Assembly: GCA_028753945.1 (NCBI GenBank)
Contig: JAPNXP010000005.1
Span: 2,666,001 to 2,730,000 of the forward strand
DNA length: 64,000 bases
DNA from: Hexactinellida sp. DTS-2022
Taxonomy: Eukaryota; Porifera; Hexactinellida
Direction: 5' to 3'
Shown: positions 11,117 to 20,661 of the stretch, piece after piece
Layout of the letters: each line of letters starts with the position of its first letter
Position numbering within the stretch: the stretch's first letter is position 1
The notes under the pieces: generated by a model
What the model saw: the letters and a program-made list of their open reading frames with translations, nothing else
What the model was told of the DNA's origin: nothing
The model's database searches: none
Program-made: the position numbers and the translations under genes

Positions 11117-12912
11117 GGTCACGGACAAAGGTCTATATCCCGACACGAGAAAGGTAACAGTCACCTATATGCAATGTTCGCATTAAATTCACGCGGCCTT
11201 TCTTTGAGTCGCATTGATACTGATTTGGCCAAACGATTGAAAACATTGTAATTACTGGAAGCACGTGCTGCAACGTATAGTAGCTGTTGTCAAGTTCCTA
11301 GCGGAGCGCGGTTTGCCATTCCGTGGTCACGATGAGATCATAGGATATCAGGCTAACGGTAACAACTTAGGTATTCTTGAACTCATTAATCAATTTGACC
11401 CATTCCTTGCTGTCCAATCGATAAGTATGGTAATCGAGGCAGAGGACATGTATCATATTTATCATCAACTGTGTGCGACGAATTTATCCAGATCATGGGT
11501 CAGAAATTGTTCCATCGATCATTCATGAATTGAAGTGTGCAAAATATTTTTCAGTATCCATAGATTCTACACCAGATATTACTCATATTGACCAGCTTAC
11601 ATGTGTATTACGCTATGTCTTGGATGATGGACCAGTTGAACGTTTTGTGAAATTTAATGAAATTGGTGGACATACTGGTGAAGAGTTGGCCAACAGTCAG
11701 TCTACTCATGTTTTTGGAACAAGCTGGCATAAACATTAATAATTGTCGTGGTCAATCATACGATAACGCTAGTAACATGAGTGGAAAATACATTGGTGTA
11801 CAAGCTCGCGTGTTCAAAAAGAATCCGAAGGCGGATTATATTCCATGTTTTGCCCACTCATTAAATTTGGTTGGGAAATGTGCCGCTGACACTTGTACTG
11901 CTTCTGTTTCCTTCTTTGATTTAATTCAGGGGGTTTACGATTTTTTCTGTCGATCCACATACCGCTGGGCTACCTTAGTCAAAGCATTGGAAGCAGGAAA
12001 TCCACTGGTTGTAAAGAGATTAAGTGATAATCGTTGGTCCGCACGTGTGGATGCATGTGATGCCTTACTAAGAGGAAATACAAATATTCACGGAGCTTTA
12101 GATTATCTTAGTAGGATTAGAACACAAAAATGGAAGCGCGTAAAGAAGCCGAGGGTCTAGCAGATAAAATGCGTACTCTGGAAATCGGGTTCATGGCTGA
12201 GTTCTGGGCTGTGTTAATGGAAAGGTTTAACAAGTCCAGTATAATACTTCAGAGCGAGAAGTTGGATCTGAACGCAGCTGTGAAGATATTAGTATCATTG
12301 TGAGAGTATGTCGCTACTTTGCGTCCTAAATTTCAGGAATTTGAAGAGCGAGGAAGATTGCGATCAGGAGTTAATGTGTACAAAGAAGAAAAGTGCAGAA
12401 AACGTAGAAGAAACCCAATTTACGATGACGGGATTGCTAAAGATGCAGTTTTTACGGCAAGTGATAGGTTCAAAATTGACCAATTCCTATGTATTATTGA
12501 CAACAGTGTTTGCATGCGCTGTGTCCAGCGCAGCGAAAATGCGCTGCGCTGCAGTGCATTAAGCGCAGCGCTACATTGACTTCCAGCGAAGCGCAGCGTA
12601 GCGCTATCTTGATTTCCAGCGCAGCGCATTTCAGGATTTATGCCCTTAAACAGTTCTTTAAAACACGAGGGGCAAATACCTATCAATTATTTAATTCAGC
12701 AATTAATGAGAATATCCAAAAATCCTTCAATAGTTTTAATGTTGCTCTCAGTAAATAAAAGTAATATATTCATATCTATTTCGTAACTACGTCATTTTTA
12801 ATTAGATATTTGTCTTTGCTTGATTATTACATAATGAGAGAAACCAAATGAAAATATGTTTAACTTAAGACTATTTAATTTGAATACGAAATACTGGTGG
12901 AAGGCCGAAGGA

Positions 12913-13110
12913 CATAGGCGTCGAACTTTTTAGATTTCGGGTTAAAGCTGACGGGGCCAGGCCCACTAAACTTCGGGATTCATTACGTCGAAATTTAAAT
13001 TTTGCCAACAAAAACTAAGCAAAAGCATAAACTACTAGAAGACACAACTATAAATCAACAAAACCTGACGGGGCCACGTGGCTTTGGCCCCGTCAGGTTC
13101 GACGCCTATG
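12913..13110. mobile_element. 198-bp MITE, left copy
   Basis: The ends CATAGGCGTCGAAC and GTTCGACGCCTATG are inverted. Near the right end a strong stem forms from CCTGACGGGGCCACGTGG and GGCCCCGTCAGG. An 8-bp TSD and CA..TG ends suggest hAT mobilisation. Confidence 0.88.
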
Positions 13111-13636
13111 CTGACATAGGTGACAACTCCAGAGTGTTACTTGTGGCAAATACTAAAGGGGTGTAGGGCTCCAAAAGCAATAAATTCGTTAAGTATTTGG
13201 TACTTCGTGAGGGGGGGTGGTGGGTATGCCCTAAAATATATTTTTCCATGAAGTCACATATGGGTTAGTATTCTTAAGATTGACCCCCCCCCCCCTGTTA
13301 CAGTCAAGTTGATTTATTATGAACATCATGGACCAAAATTGTGTCATAATAGAGAGACTTCATAATAAGCAAATTAACTCAAACAAAACCTACATATGTA
13401 ATTTGTTAAATTGGACCAATTTGACTTGATCACTATAAGCAGTCGGGACTGCACATATAATATATGAATTGTTGCAGTGACTTGAAATACATAACTGTAT
13501 GAAAAGGTCTAAATAGCTTAGAGTTCGCATGCATCATATTCGATCGATTAACTTACTAGTGATACAAAAGACAAATATTTTTAAACCAAAGTATAAGAGT
13601 ATACCCCCCAATTATTCACTACACAAGGGTACTCAC

Positions 13637-13945
13637 CATCCTCAGGAGTGTGAACAGTGAGAGTGGTCCAGGGACCTGCTCCCACACTCGTGTTAGCTCG
13701 AACAGATATAACATAGCGAGTGTCTTCCTGCAAATCAGTCAGAGCAGGAGTGATGTAGTTACTTCCGTTCAGGACTGTCAGGACTTTCACCTTCAGAGGA
13801 GTGTCTCTCTCTAAGCCTCTGTATGTCAGTGTGTAGGCTGTGATCACTCCACCCAAGTGGTAAGCAGTTGGAGGTTCCCAAGTTGTGTTGATGATGTTGG
13901 GAGAGATGGCATTAGCGGAGAATGAAGTGGGGACATCAGTTGGAA
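13637..13945 (-). pseudogene. Fibronectin type III exon A (captured host exon)
   Basis: A 309-bp exon (103 codons, symmetrical phase) encodes one FN3 domain: NTTWEPP with the B-strand Trp, GVITAYTLTYRG with the C-strand Tyr, LTDLQEDTRYVISVRA and NTSVGAGPW, the usual F-G strand signature. Borders are typical: acceptor CTACTTTAG before 13945 and donor GTGAGTAC after 13637. The frame is intact. In animal receptors and adhesion proteins FN3 domains are commonly encoded by such phase-matched exons. Here the exon is stranded inside transposon DNA with no start, signal peptide or other protein domain, so it is probably a captured fragment and not an expressed gene. Confidence 0.8.
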
Positions 13946-14009
13946 CTAAAGTAGAACATTCATAAAGCTAAGTACTATGTGATGTCCATTCATGAATGGA
14001 TATACTCAC

Positions 14010-14320
14010 CGTCTTGGTTGGTTCTCTGTGTGACAACAGCATCAGGACCTCTGCCCACCTTTGTATAAGGTGAGACTATAATAGAGTAAGTCGTGACTCT
14101 TCTAGATTAATCAGAGTAATAGACTGATCGGTGAGACTAGGATTGGACAGGTAGATCACTCTGGGAACTGTATCAATCTCGATACCAGAGTAGTTGATGG
14201 AGTAGTTCAACAGAACACCATTCAGGTCATTCAACACTGGTACATCCCAAGTAACCAGTATAGATGTAGCATTCTGTTGTGTTGTTGATGTTGTTAGGTT
14301 ACGGACAGAAGAAGAAGGAA
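14010..14320 (-). pseudogene. Fibronectin type III exon B, 1-bp frameshift
   Basis: A 311-bp exon encodes a second FN3 domain upstream of exon A: SVRNLTTSTTQQNATSI, then VTWDVPVLNDLNG and LLNYSINYSG. After the codons for LINLEESR the frame must shift by one base to continue as TYSIIVSPYTKVGRGPDA. With the missing base restored the exon length would be 312, a whole number of codons like exon A. Acceptor TTTCATAG lies before 14320 and donor GTGAGTATA after 14010. The shift marks the captured copy as non-functional. Confidence 0.8.
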
Positions 14321-14545
14321 CTATGAAATGTATATATATATAAAACATAATTGTGGAAGTAGTTTAAAGGTAATTCATTGAAAAACACGTTGAATTGACG
14401 TCTTGCGGGTGAGAATTACACTACGTAACTGAAATTATTCCAGGCGAAACTATGTATCACTCGCAAGTTGCAGCAATAGTTATTCGATTGTAACGAGTGA
14501 GCTCATTCAGGGGAAAGAACAGACGCTCCAAAATATTATTTAGTG

Positions 14546-14701
14546 CAGTGGTTCCCAACCTGGTGTGTCCGCGACCCAAAAGGGATCCGCAGCGTAACCT
14601 ATCACGATAATAGTATCAAGGTAAATAGTACAAGTTTTGGGTCGCAAGAGATTTTTAGTACTACCAGGGTTCGGTAATAATGAAAAGGTTGAGAACCACT
14701 G
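14546..14701. mobile_element. hAT MITE, 156 bp
   Basis: The ends CAGTGGTTCCCAACC and GGTTGAGAACCACTG are inverted. The flanks ATTTAGTG and GTTTAGCG agree at 6 of 8 positions, an aged duplication. Same terminal type as 8914-9109 and 48297-48439. It lies in the FN3-bearing segment. Confidence 0.75.
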
Positions 14702-15217
14702 GTTTAGCGGATTAATTAAGAACCAAAAGTGACTTTCGGCTTCAAAAATTCCCAAATAATAAAACTAGGATTATGAGAAAATCAGTGTATGAAACGAAAA
14801 TTAAAAAAATTCTTCTTGAAAATGTCAATTTATAAAGTGATTCCCTAAATAATGTGTTGTCAGGCCACCAGGTCAAATAAAAATAAAAATCAGGGCAGTA
14901 CATATACAGCAGGGTGGGTCAATCGGCAGATACTTGACCCATAGCCAGGTGGTAGGTCCCATTTTTAAAGGTACATCCATGAAGTACCTGGTACTTCATG
15001 GATGGTACGAATCAATATTATTGCGAAATTTTGCACCAAATTATCAAGAATTTACACTAAGGGTAATTTTTAAAATCTTATCACACCTAATAGTGAGAAT
15101 TGCTGACTAATTAAAATTGTAAAAAGTTAAAAAGTGTGTTTGGGTAAAAATGCTCATAGGAGGACTTCAGGGACCAGATGTAATTAACTTCGTATCAATT
15201 TATGCTAATCTGACATA

Positions 15218-15415
15218 CATAGGCGTCGAACTTTTTAGATTTCGGGTTAAAGCTGACGGGGCCAGGCCCACTAGACTTCGGGGTTCATTACGTCGAAATT
15301 TAAATTTTGCCAACAAAAACTAAGCAAAAGCATAAACTACTAGAAGACACAACTATAAATCAACAAAACCTGACGGGGCCACGTGGCTTTGGCCCCGTCA
15401 GGTTCGACGCCTATG
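15218..15415. mobile_element. 198-bp MITE, right copy
   Basis: It is the same length and orientation as 12913-13110, with only two substitutions. Flanks are CTGACATA on the left and CCGAAGGA on the right. Confidence 0.88.
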
Positions 15416-15619
15416 CCGAAGGAATAGTATGTACGTTCAAAGTTTACGAAATAGGCTACTAACACTAATGAATTCGTAATAAATTACTTATATTAACTAG
15501 AGTTATTGATAGTTATACAAATTTACATGATTATGACTATAGACACAAGAAGTATATTAGTTAGGGAAAATTTGTTACTTTGCGCTAGCCCGCCCACCCC
15601 GTAGGCACAGTAGTCTTAA

Positions 15620-15665
15620 TAATATGATATATATATGATATATATATATATATATATGATATGAT
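15620..15665. repeat. (TA)n/GATATATA simple repeat
   Basis: Alternating TA with GATATG interruptions in hAT element 2, near its right AGCGCAGCG cluster. Confidence 0.8.
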
Positions 15666-16472
15666 AACCTAATATGAAATTGGAGCGCAGCGCAGCGGGG
15701 ATCCAAAAAAATTAACAACGCAGCGCAGCGGAGCGGGCACCCAAAAATTAGAAGCGCAGCGCAGCACAGCGGGGTTTGAATAGAACCAGCGCTTGCAAAC
15801 ACTGATTGACAACATCGACACTGCGTTGAAAAAGCGAATGGAAGCATACTGCCAGGTTTCTGATAAGTTGGGATTTATTTCTAACATGACAAAATGAAAC
15901 CGAATGAACTTTCTGCTGCACAGCCTCACAGACGAGCTGATCCAATTCAGTTCTTACCTAATGTCAGAAATGAATAAAGTTATAATCCTTGATGTAGTAT
16001 AGAACTATTCATTTTTCGAATGCTATCGCAGCATGGTCTTTGCGAGGCATTCCCAAACCTAAATATAACACTGCGCATATACTTATGCCTTATGGTCAGC
16101 AATTGTACCGGTGAGCGATCGTTCAACAAACTTAAGCGGATAAAAAGCGAATTTCGCTCAACTATGTCCTGGAGTCGCTTAAATATGCTTTATTTGATGT
16201 CAATAGAACACGATTTACCCCGAAAATTTTACTTCAGAGAAACTATTGAAGAGTTCAGTAATTGCAAATCTCGTAAAGTAAAGGTTTAGTCGATTATGTT
16301 ATTCATGTAGTCATTAAATTGTTTATGCTTTCATTGTTAGTGGTGATTTTTCTAAATTCTATCTGATAATGATGACTGTTTGTGCATGTCATGAATAGAG
16401 GCTAAAAATAACAGCCTCACAATCCTACTGGGTGCCCGGCCTCACAAGCCTTTATCCGCCCCTGCGTGAATT

Positions 16473-17582
16473 TCATCCATTTGAATAATGACATGCCTCT
16501 GTTCCTGAGAAAAGGAATGTGTAGATTCCTAAAGAAACATAAAGAATTCATTTTCAAGTCCAATGGAGGAATACAATTTTTGTAAGGTATTGGAATGAGG
16601 AAGAGAAATGCAAGACATGCTCTGTAGATAGTGATAAGAAGCAGGAGAAATGAGATGTGTTTTAAGAGCAAGAGATCTGCGTCAATACGTTATACCTCCG
16701 CCTCTTTTTTGTAACAAGACTATTTCGAAGCTGACAAAGAACAAACTGGAGCCTTGAAACTTCAGGACAAGGAACCAAGTCATCATCAGATTTACCGTCG
16801 TACATCTTATCAATAACTTGTGGATATGACTTTCCGCAGATGCGATATGAGATGTGTTATCAAAATTAGTTGAAATATTCTCAGAGATTTTGGGTGCAGA
16901 TGGCGGAATAGAAATTTCAATTAGAAGCGAATCAATTTGTCGAACATCACATAGCGTTACGATAGAAATTGGAAGATTTACACCATTATGAAAAACTTTG
17001 AAGGACAAGTCAAAATTTACCGATAAGTACGTATTAACTTCAATCTTACAACTATCTATACGAGGACGCATAAAAATTAATGTATATTCGTCGGGATACC
17101 ACGTAGACCATATACTAGCAATTGAGAGTAAGGGTAACTTAGCTTGTAAATCATGGAAACTGTGGATCTTGAACTTTTCATTCTCTTCGACATCTGACTC
17201 TAGACTTAGTTTGACTGCTTGATAGAGAAGTTCGTCATCCTTGTCCTCTAGGGATAGACGTGTGCGTTTGGTGGCAGTATGAGATGAATAATACCGTGGA
17301 CATCCTGGTAAAATAGTTGGCACAGCTCCATCTTTCACTTAGGACGGTTTCTTGGTATTTCTCGATAACTTCCGTCTCCATTGGGAACTTTGTGTGTTGT
17401 TTCGACTTCATCTACTCAAAAATGTTTTGAGCACACGTACACGACTTTCAGTTCATCTATATCATCTCTGTATAGCGCTCGTAACCAAGCATGTCTCAGT
17501 TCATCCGGCGTCTGTGGCATCTTGAACACAGGTATTCTGTCGGTTGGATCATAATTGCTTTTACAACCTGGTGCAGAACAGT
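16473..17582 (-). pseudogene. P/THAP9-like transposase, THAP domain and 5' part
   Basis: Read from 17582 leftward, the frame begins with the zinc-binding start of a THAP domain, CSAPGCKSNY, followed by RIPVFKMP, ELRHAWLRAL and VVYVCSKHF, giving the C-x4-C ... C-x2-H pattern of this DNA-binding fold. After a frameshift comes AVPTILPGCP, the AVPxxxP box that closes THAP domains, then an acidic linker and about 200 residues. The part nearest 16473 reads VIIQMDEIH, the first catalytic Asp motif, which continues at 9896 beyond the hAT insertion. The MITE at 17583-17734 sits immediately upstream, in the first THAP codons. No start codon could be fixed. Confidence 0.82.
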
Positions 17583-17734
17583 CAGAGGCGGATACAGCCC
17601 TTCGACTCAGGGGGGGCCCAAATTTGTAGGGGTATGGAGCGAGTGAAACGAGCGACGGTAAGGGGGTAATGGGGGGCCCATGAGAAATCTCAGGGGGGCC
17701 GGACCCCCTTGCCCCCCCTCTAGATCCGCCCCTG
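17583..17734. mobile_element. hAT MITE sharing ends with hAT transposon 1
   Basis: The ends CAGAGGCGGATACAG and TAGATCCGCCCCTG are flanked by a perfect 8-bp duplication AGAACAGT (17575-17582 and 17735-17742). The terminal CAGnGGCGGAT is shared with hAT transposon 1 (9897-16464), a plausible source of transposase. It interrupts the first THAP codons of the P-like gene. Confidence 0.9.
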
Positions 17735-17896
17735 AGAACAGTTGTTGGGCTTGATAATAGCTAGGTAAACGGAAACAGATTGGAAAGTATCAGAAAGGTG
17801 GATTAATAAAGAGAAATAGTGAGAAATAACGAGATATTAGTGGAAATACGTACAATTTTTTAGATAAATGCTTATATATGTACATTAGTGAATATA

Positions 17897-18083
17897 CAGT
17901 AGAGCCTCTGAACAACGGACACCTCGGGACCGGAACCGTTGTCCGTTATTTAGAGGTTGTCCGCTATTTAGAGGTTGCTTTTCTATTAGACATATGCTAA
18001 ATAAATAAATCCGTGCCACGAGGGTTGTCAGTTATTCAGAGGTTGTCCGCTATTTGGAGTGTCCGTTATGGGAGGCTCCACTG
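17897..18083. mobile_element. pogo/Tc1-type MITE (family Pg1), 187 bp
   Basis: The ends CAGTAGAGCCTC and GGAGGCTCCACTG are flanked by TA. The inside pairs GAACAACGGACACC with GGTTGTCCGCTATT motifs. Further copies lie at 25731-25917, 28709-28809 and 28818-28986. Confidence 0.88.
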
Positions 18084-18499
18084 TATACATTATGGGTTAT
18101 TAATAATTTCATCTTCAGAAAATCAGAAATAGCCAATAAATGATATTCCCTTCGAAATCAATTCATATCGGCTAACCCATCCCTGTTCCGAAATCCACAT
18201 TTTGATGTTAGGCCTTATGTATAGTAGGCTATGGTACAGTGTATTAATAAGGGGCTAAATAATCTTAACTATTTACAAGTATATGAGTAGAACAAAACTT
18301 GGTACTCGTATCTTGACTAATTTTAGCAGAAAATCGAGTTATTTACTTATTTATCATAAAATATAAGTATAGAAACAATTCCAAAAATGCGGCAGTTTGA
18401 AAATTTTGGCGGGAGGACGGGTGTATGGGAGAAAAAAGGCAAAAATGCGGGAACTCACGCCTAAGCGGGAGAATTGGCAACCCTGCTAATAGGAACTCT

Positions 18500-18850
18500 G
18501 ATAATACTCTGTTACGTCAACCGAATACGAATACTGATAATATTCGGTCGGGAGACCAAATACCGAATACTGATATCAGGCTGGCGACCTTGGTTTTAAC
18601 ATATCTCACTTAAATCTAGGAGGTGTTTATCACTTTAAATTTAGGAGGTGTTTATCACTGAAGTTGCTCCATTATTTGAATCCTCAAATGATTTGAATTG
18701 ATTTGAAACACTTGACTTGATTTGGCTTATCTGAAATACTTTCAAATCATTTTTCAAATAATTTCCAAATCACTTTCAAATCAATTTCTATACATTTCAG
18801 ATCATTTCCAGATCATTTTCAAATAAATTTCAGATATATATTATATCATT
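18500..18850. repeat. ATTCGG repeats and ATTTGAA-rich tract
   Basis: ATTCGGT units like those at 6200-6350 occupy 18500-18580. Two copies of TTTAGGAGGTGTTTATCACT follow at 18612-18660, then an irregular tract of TCAAATCATTT units at 18660-18850. Confidence 0.6.
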
Positions 18851-19239
18851 TCGTTAAAATTCGCAAAAAAATTCTCTGTTTCAATCAGGGCTTTACTTTG
18901 TTAATTAGACACATGTGCAAGCTGTGGTTAGGTTGATAGCCTAGGGCCATGGTCCTACTTCAAATATTTTCCACAACACACTGAGTATAAATTGTCGCTA
19001 GTCTTATAGTTCCATGACTCAAGTCACTACATTTCCTAACTTGTAAAAGCCCTAATTCAAAGGGTTGAATGACGCATGTAAATTTAAACTGTAAAACATT
19101 TGTAGGCAGAGATGCAGAGGACCGGAGTGACTTGCCCTCCATTTTACACCTTGCAGTGATATAGCAGATGCAAAAGTGTAGGTCAATGTAAGATCTAATT
19201 AATTAGAACACAAAAAAATTGTATTAGCAATTGATTTGT
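18851..19239. other. Unassigned AT-rich DNA
   Basis: No recognisable domain, array or element ends. A 60-codon minus frame at 18960-19142 shows no motif. Confidence 0.35.
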
Positions 19240-19350
19240 AATTGTCATGAATTCCATTTCAGAGTATTACACCCAAAGCCTGGCTCAAACCTATCCAAAT
19301 TTGAATAGATAAAAAGCTTATAACAAAAATATTCTCATCTGACTGATTCG

Positions 19351-19475
19351 AAAAATCCAAAATTGCAGCCTGTGCCGACGCATGTTCCTTTGGTGGCACT
19401 ATTTTGGTGGTGGCTTATTGATAGTGCCTCCAATGGAACATGCTGTCGGCACAGCTGCAATTTTGGATTTTTTTC
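19351..19475. repeat. Long palindrome, copy 2 of 9
   Basis: ATCCAAAATTGCAGCCTGTG and its complement form the outer stem; GCATGTTCCTTTGGTGGCAC with its partner continues it. A short run of one arm differs (ACGCATG versus ACAGCATG). Confidence 0.85.
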
Positions 19476-20532
19476 GCCATGTCATCATCACTATGAAGGT
19501 GTTAAATTATTTCAAAAAGGTGTTACAGAAGGCATCGACCCTTAGAGTGGTGGAAGTTTCCATTTAATTCACTTAATTTTAGAGATATTCAAGTTTGAGT
19601 AGAATATAATAGCTTATAACTCAGCATTTTTATGTGAGTGTTGGGTCATCACCCAACATCAACTAACCCATTTTAAATATCGAATTAACAAAATTGTAAA
19701 ACACATTTTTTTGATGATGTCATCATCACCTCAAGGTGTCAAGACCCATTTGTAGAGGTGTTACGTGGCATAAGGATCAATTGATAAATTGGAAGTTTGT
19801 TTCTATCTTATTTGATTTCTGAGATTTATGATATTTAATTAATTAGTATAAATAATAATTAATATTATTTATAATTTAACACCAATTCCAATGTCAACTT
19901 ACAATTATTAAGTTAAATTATTTTGTCATGAATAATTAATTAATTAATTTGGTTATCAAATTTCAATTCCGCACTCTCGATAACCCCTAATAAACAAATT
20001 ATAAGCATCTATATAAGTAATATACTGACTGAATTAATTATAATTATATACGTCAGTATATTAACAGTGCAATAATATTCTCGCAGAAGTAAATATAATC
20101 ACATAATCTGTCGTTGTTGTGAAATATATAATCTTTTTTTTCAATTGGAAAATAGAAGCCTACTCGATCTCACAAGTTGAATCAATATAATAATAACGAG
20201 TTGAAACAATAGAATTAGATTTAACACTTTCAATAGAACTGAAGTGTTAGTAAACAAAGGAAACTTGCAACTCAATTGTGGCACAAACGAAACCCAATTT
20301 AAAAATTCGTGCACTGTGAAAAGGTGTAGAATTTAATTCTCAATCGAATGCATATAATTTAAATATTCGCGCACTATTTATTGTTCCTGTTTAAATATTA
20401 AACAGGTGCAAAAATGTGTCCAAAAAAATTTAATCAAAAATCTTGACCCCAGGTGCACATCTGTAACCCATGAGACACATATCCTGAAATTTTGGGTTCT
20501 TAGTTAATAAAATAATAATAATAATAATAATA

Positions 20533-20661
20533 AAAATCCAAAATTGCAGCCTGTGCCGACGCATGTTCCTTTGGTGGCACTATATTTTGGTGGTGGTTTA
20601 CTGATAGTGCCTCCAAAGGAACATGCTGTCGTCGGCACAGCTGCAATTTTGGATTTTTTTC
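20533..20661. repeat. Long palindrome, copy 3 of 9
   Basis: Same stem as 19351-19475. GTCGTCGGC in one arm shows a 3-bp duplication. Confidence 0.85.

Larger units (their letters stand above)
12905..15423. mobile_element. MITE-bounded segment with exchanged TSDs
   Basis: Two 198-bp MITEs in direct orientation, differing at two positions, bound a 2.1-kb segment. The left MITE is flanked by CCGAAGGA outside and CTGACATA inside; the right MITE by CTGACATA inside and CCGAAGGA outside. The outer 8-mers match each other and so do the inner ones. This is expected if a circle or sister segment carrying one MITE (TSD CTGACATA) recombined with a MITE already in hAT element 2 (TSD CCGAAGGA), or if the pair moved together as a composite. 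The inner DNA holds two FN3 exons. Confidence 0.85.
12504..15804. mobile_element. hAT element 2 with AGCGCAGCG subterminal repeats
   Basis: The ends CAGTGTTTGCATGCGCTG and CAGCGCTTGCAAACACTG are inverted repeats, with a perfect 8-bp duplication ATTGACAA (12496-12503 and 15805-15812). Both ends carry clusters of AGCGCAGCG (12520-12640 and 15670-15790), resembling subterminal transposase-binding repeats of hAT elements. No transposase of its own is visible. It is interrupted by the composite segment 12905-15423; without that it is about 0.8 kb. Confidence 0.88.
10198..16289 (+). pseudogene. hAT transposase, ZMYM/DUF4371 clade, split by insertions
   Basis: Pieces in order are: a Lys/Glu-rich start KFKGGAGKEREKK (about 10198); the TTF-type zinc-finger region WRSWLCYSPSKRRLYC with FSDWGHG (10620-10765); after a MITE, RIVAVVKFLAERGLPFRG with LELINQFDPFLA (11270-11420); the core FSVSIDSTPDITHIDQ (first catalytic Asp) and CRGQSYDNASNMSG (11745-11785); then a linker RRRNPIYDDG (12405-12435). 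After a second inserted element comes the C-terminal dimerisation region SNCTGERSFNKLKRIKSEF with LMSIEHD (16095-16215), ending at a stop at 16287-16289. At least four frameshifts or stops lie outside the insertions, so it is a pseudogene. The end motif and order identify the family with high confidence. Confidence 0.88.
9897..16464 (+). mobile_element. hAT transposon 1 (ZMYM/DUF4371 type)
   Basis: The ends CAGTAGCGGATTAACGG and TTTATCCGCCCCTG are inverted repeats, and the flanking 8-bp duplication CGTGAATT is perfect (9889-9896 and 16465-16472). It carries a hAT transposase gene on the plus strand, itself split by two insertions (10766-11116 and 12504-15804). Its own length without them is about 2.9 kb, normal for an autonomous hAT of this clade. 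Confidence 0.9.
7431..18233 (-). mobile_element. P-like DNA transposon 1, 10.8 kb with insertions
   Basis: The ends CATAGCCTACTATACATAAG and its reverse complement are flanked by a perfect 7-bp duplication GTACAGT (7424-7430 and 18234-18240). Removing the hAT (9897-16464), three MITEs and their duplications leaves about 3.7 kb containing one THAP-domain transposase gene on the minus strand. Termini are related to those at 2866, 27888 and 49726. Confidence 0.9.
6505..18485. mobile_element. Outermost element of the nested stack
   Basis: The left end CAGGGATGCCAACC and right end TTGGCAACCCTG are inverted, and both are followed inward by repeated GCGGGAG motifs. Without the P-like insertion it would be about 1.17 kb, typical of a non-autonomous hAT-like element. 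The immediate flanks (GCCGAATA and CTAATAGG) do not match, so the TSD is lost or the boundary is slightly wrong. Confidence 0.5.

Noticed and set aside
12913-15415. Inversion between two MITEs as the cause of the exchanged TSDs
   Set aside because: An inversion would place the reverse complement of one TSD inside. Here both inner copies read CTGACATA in the same orientation and both MITEs are in direct orientation.
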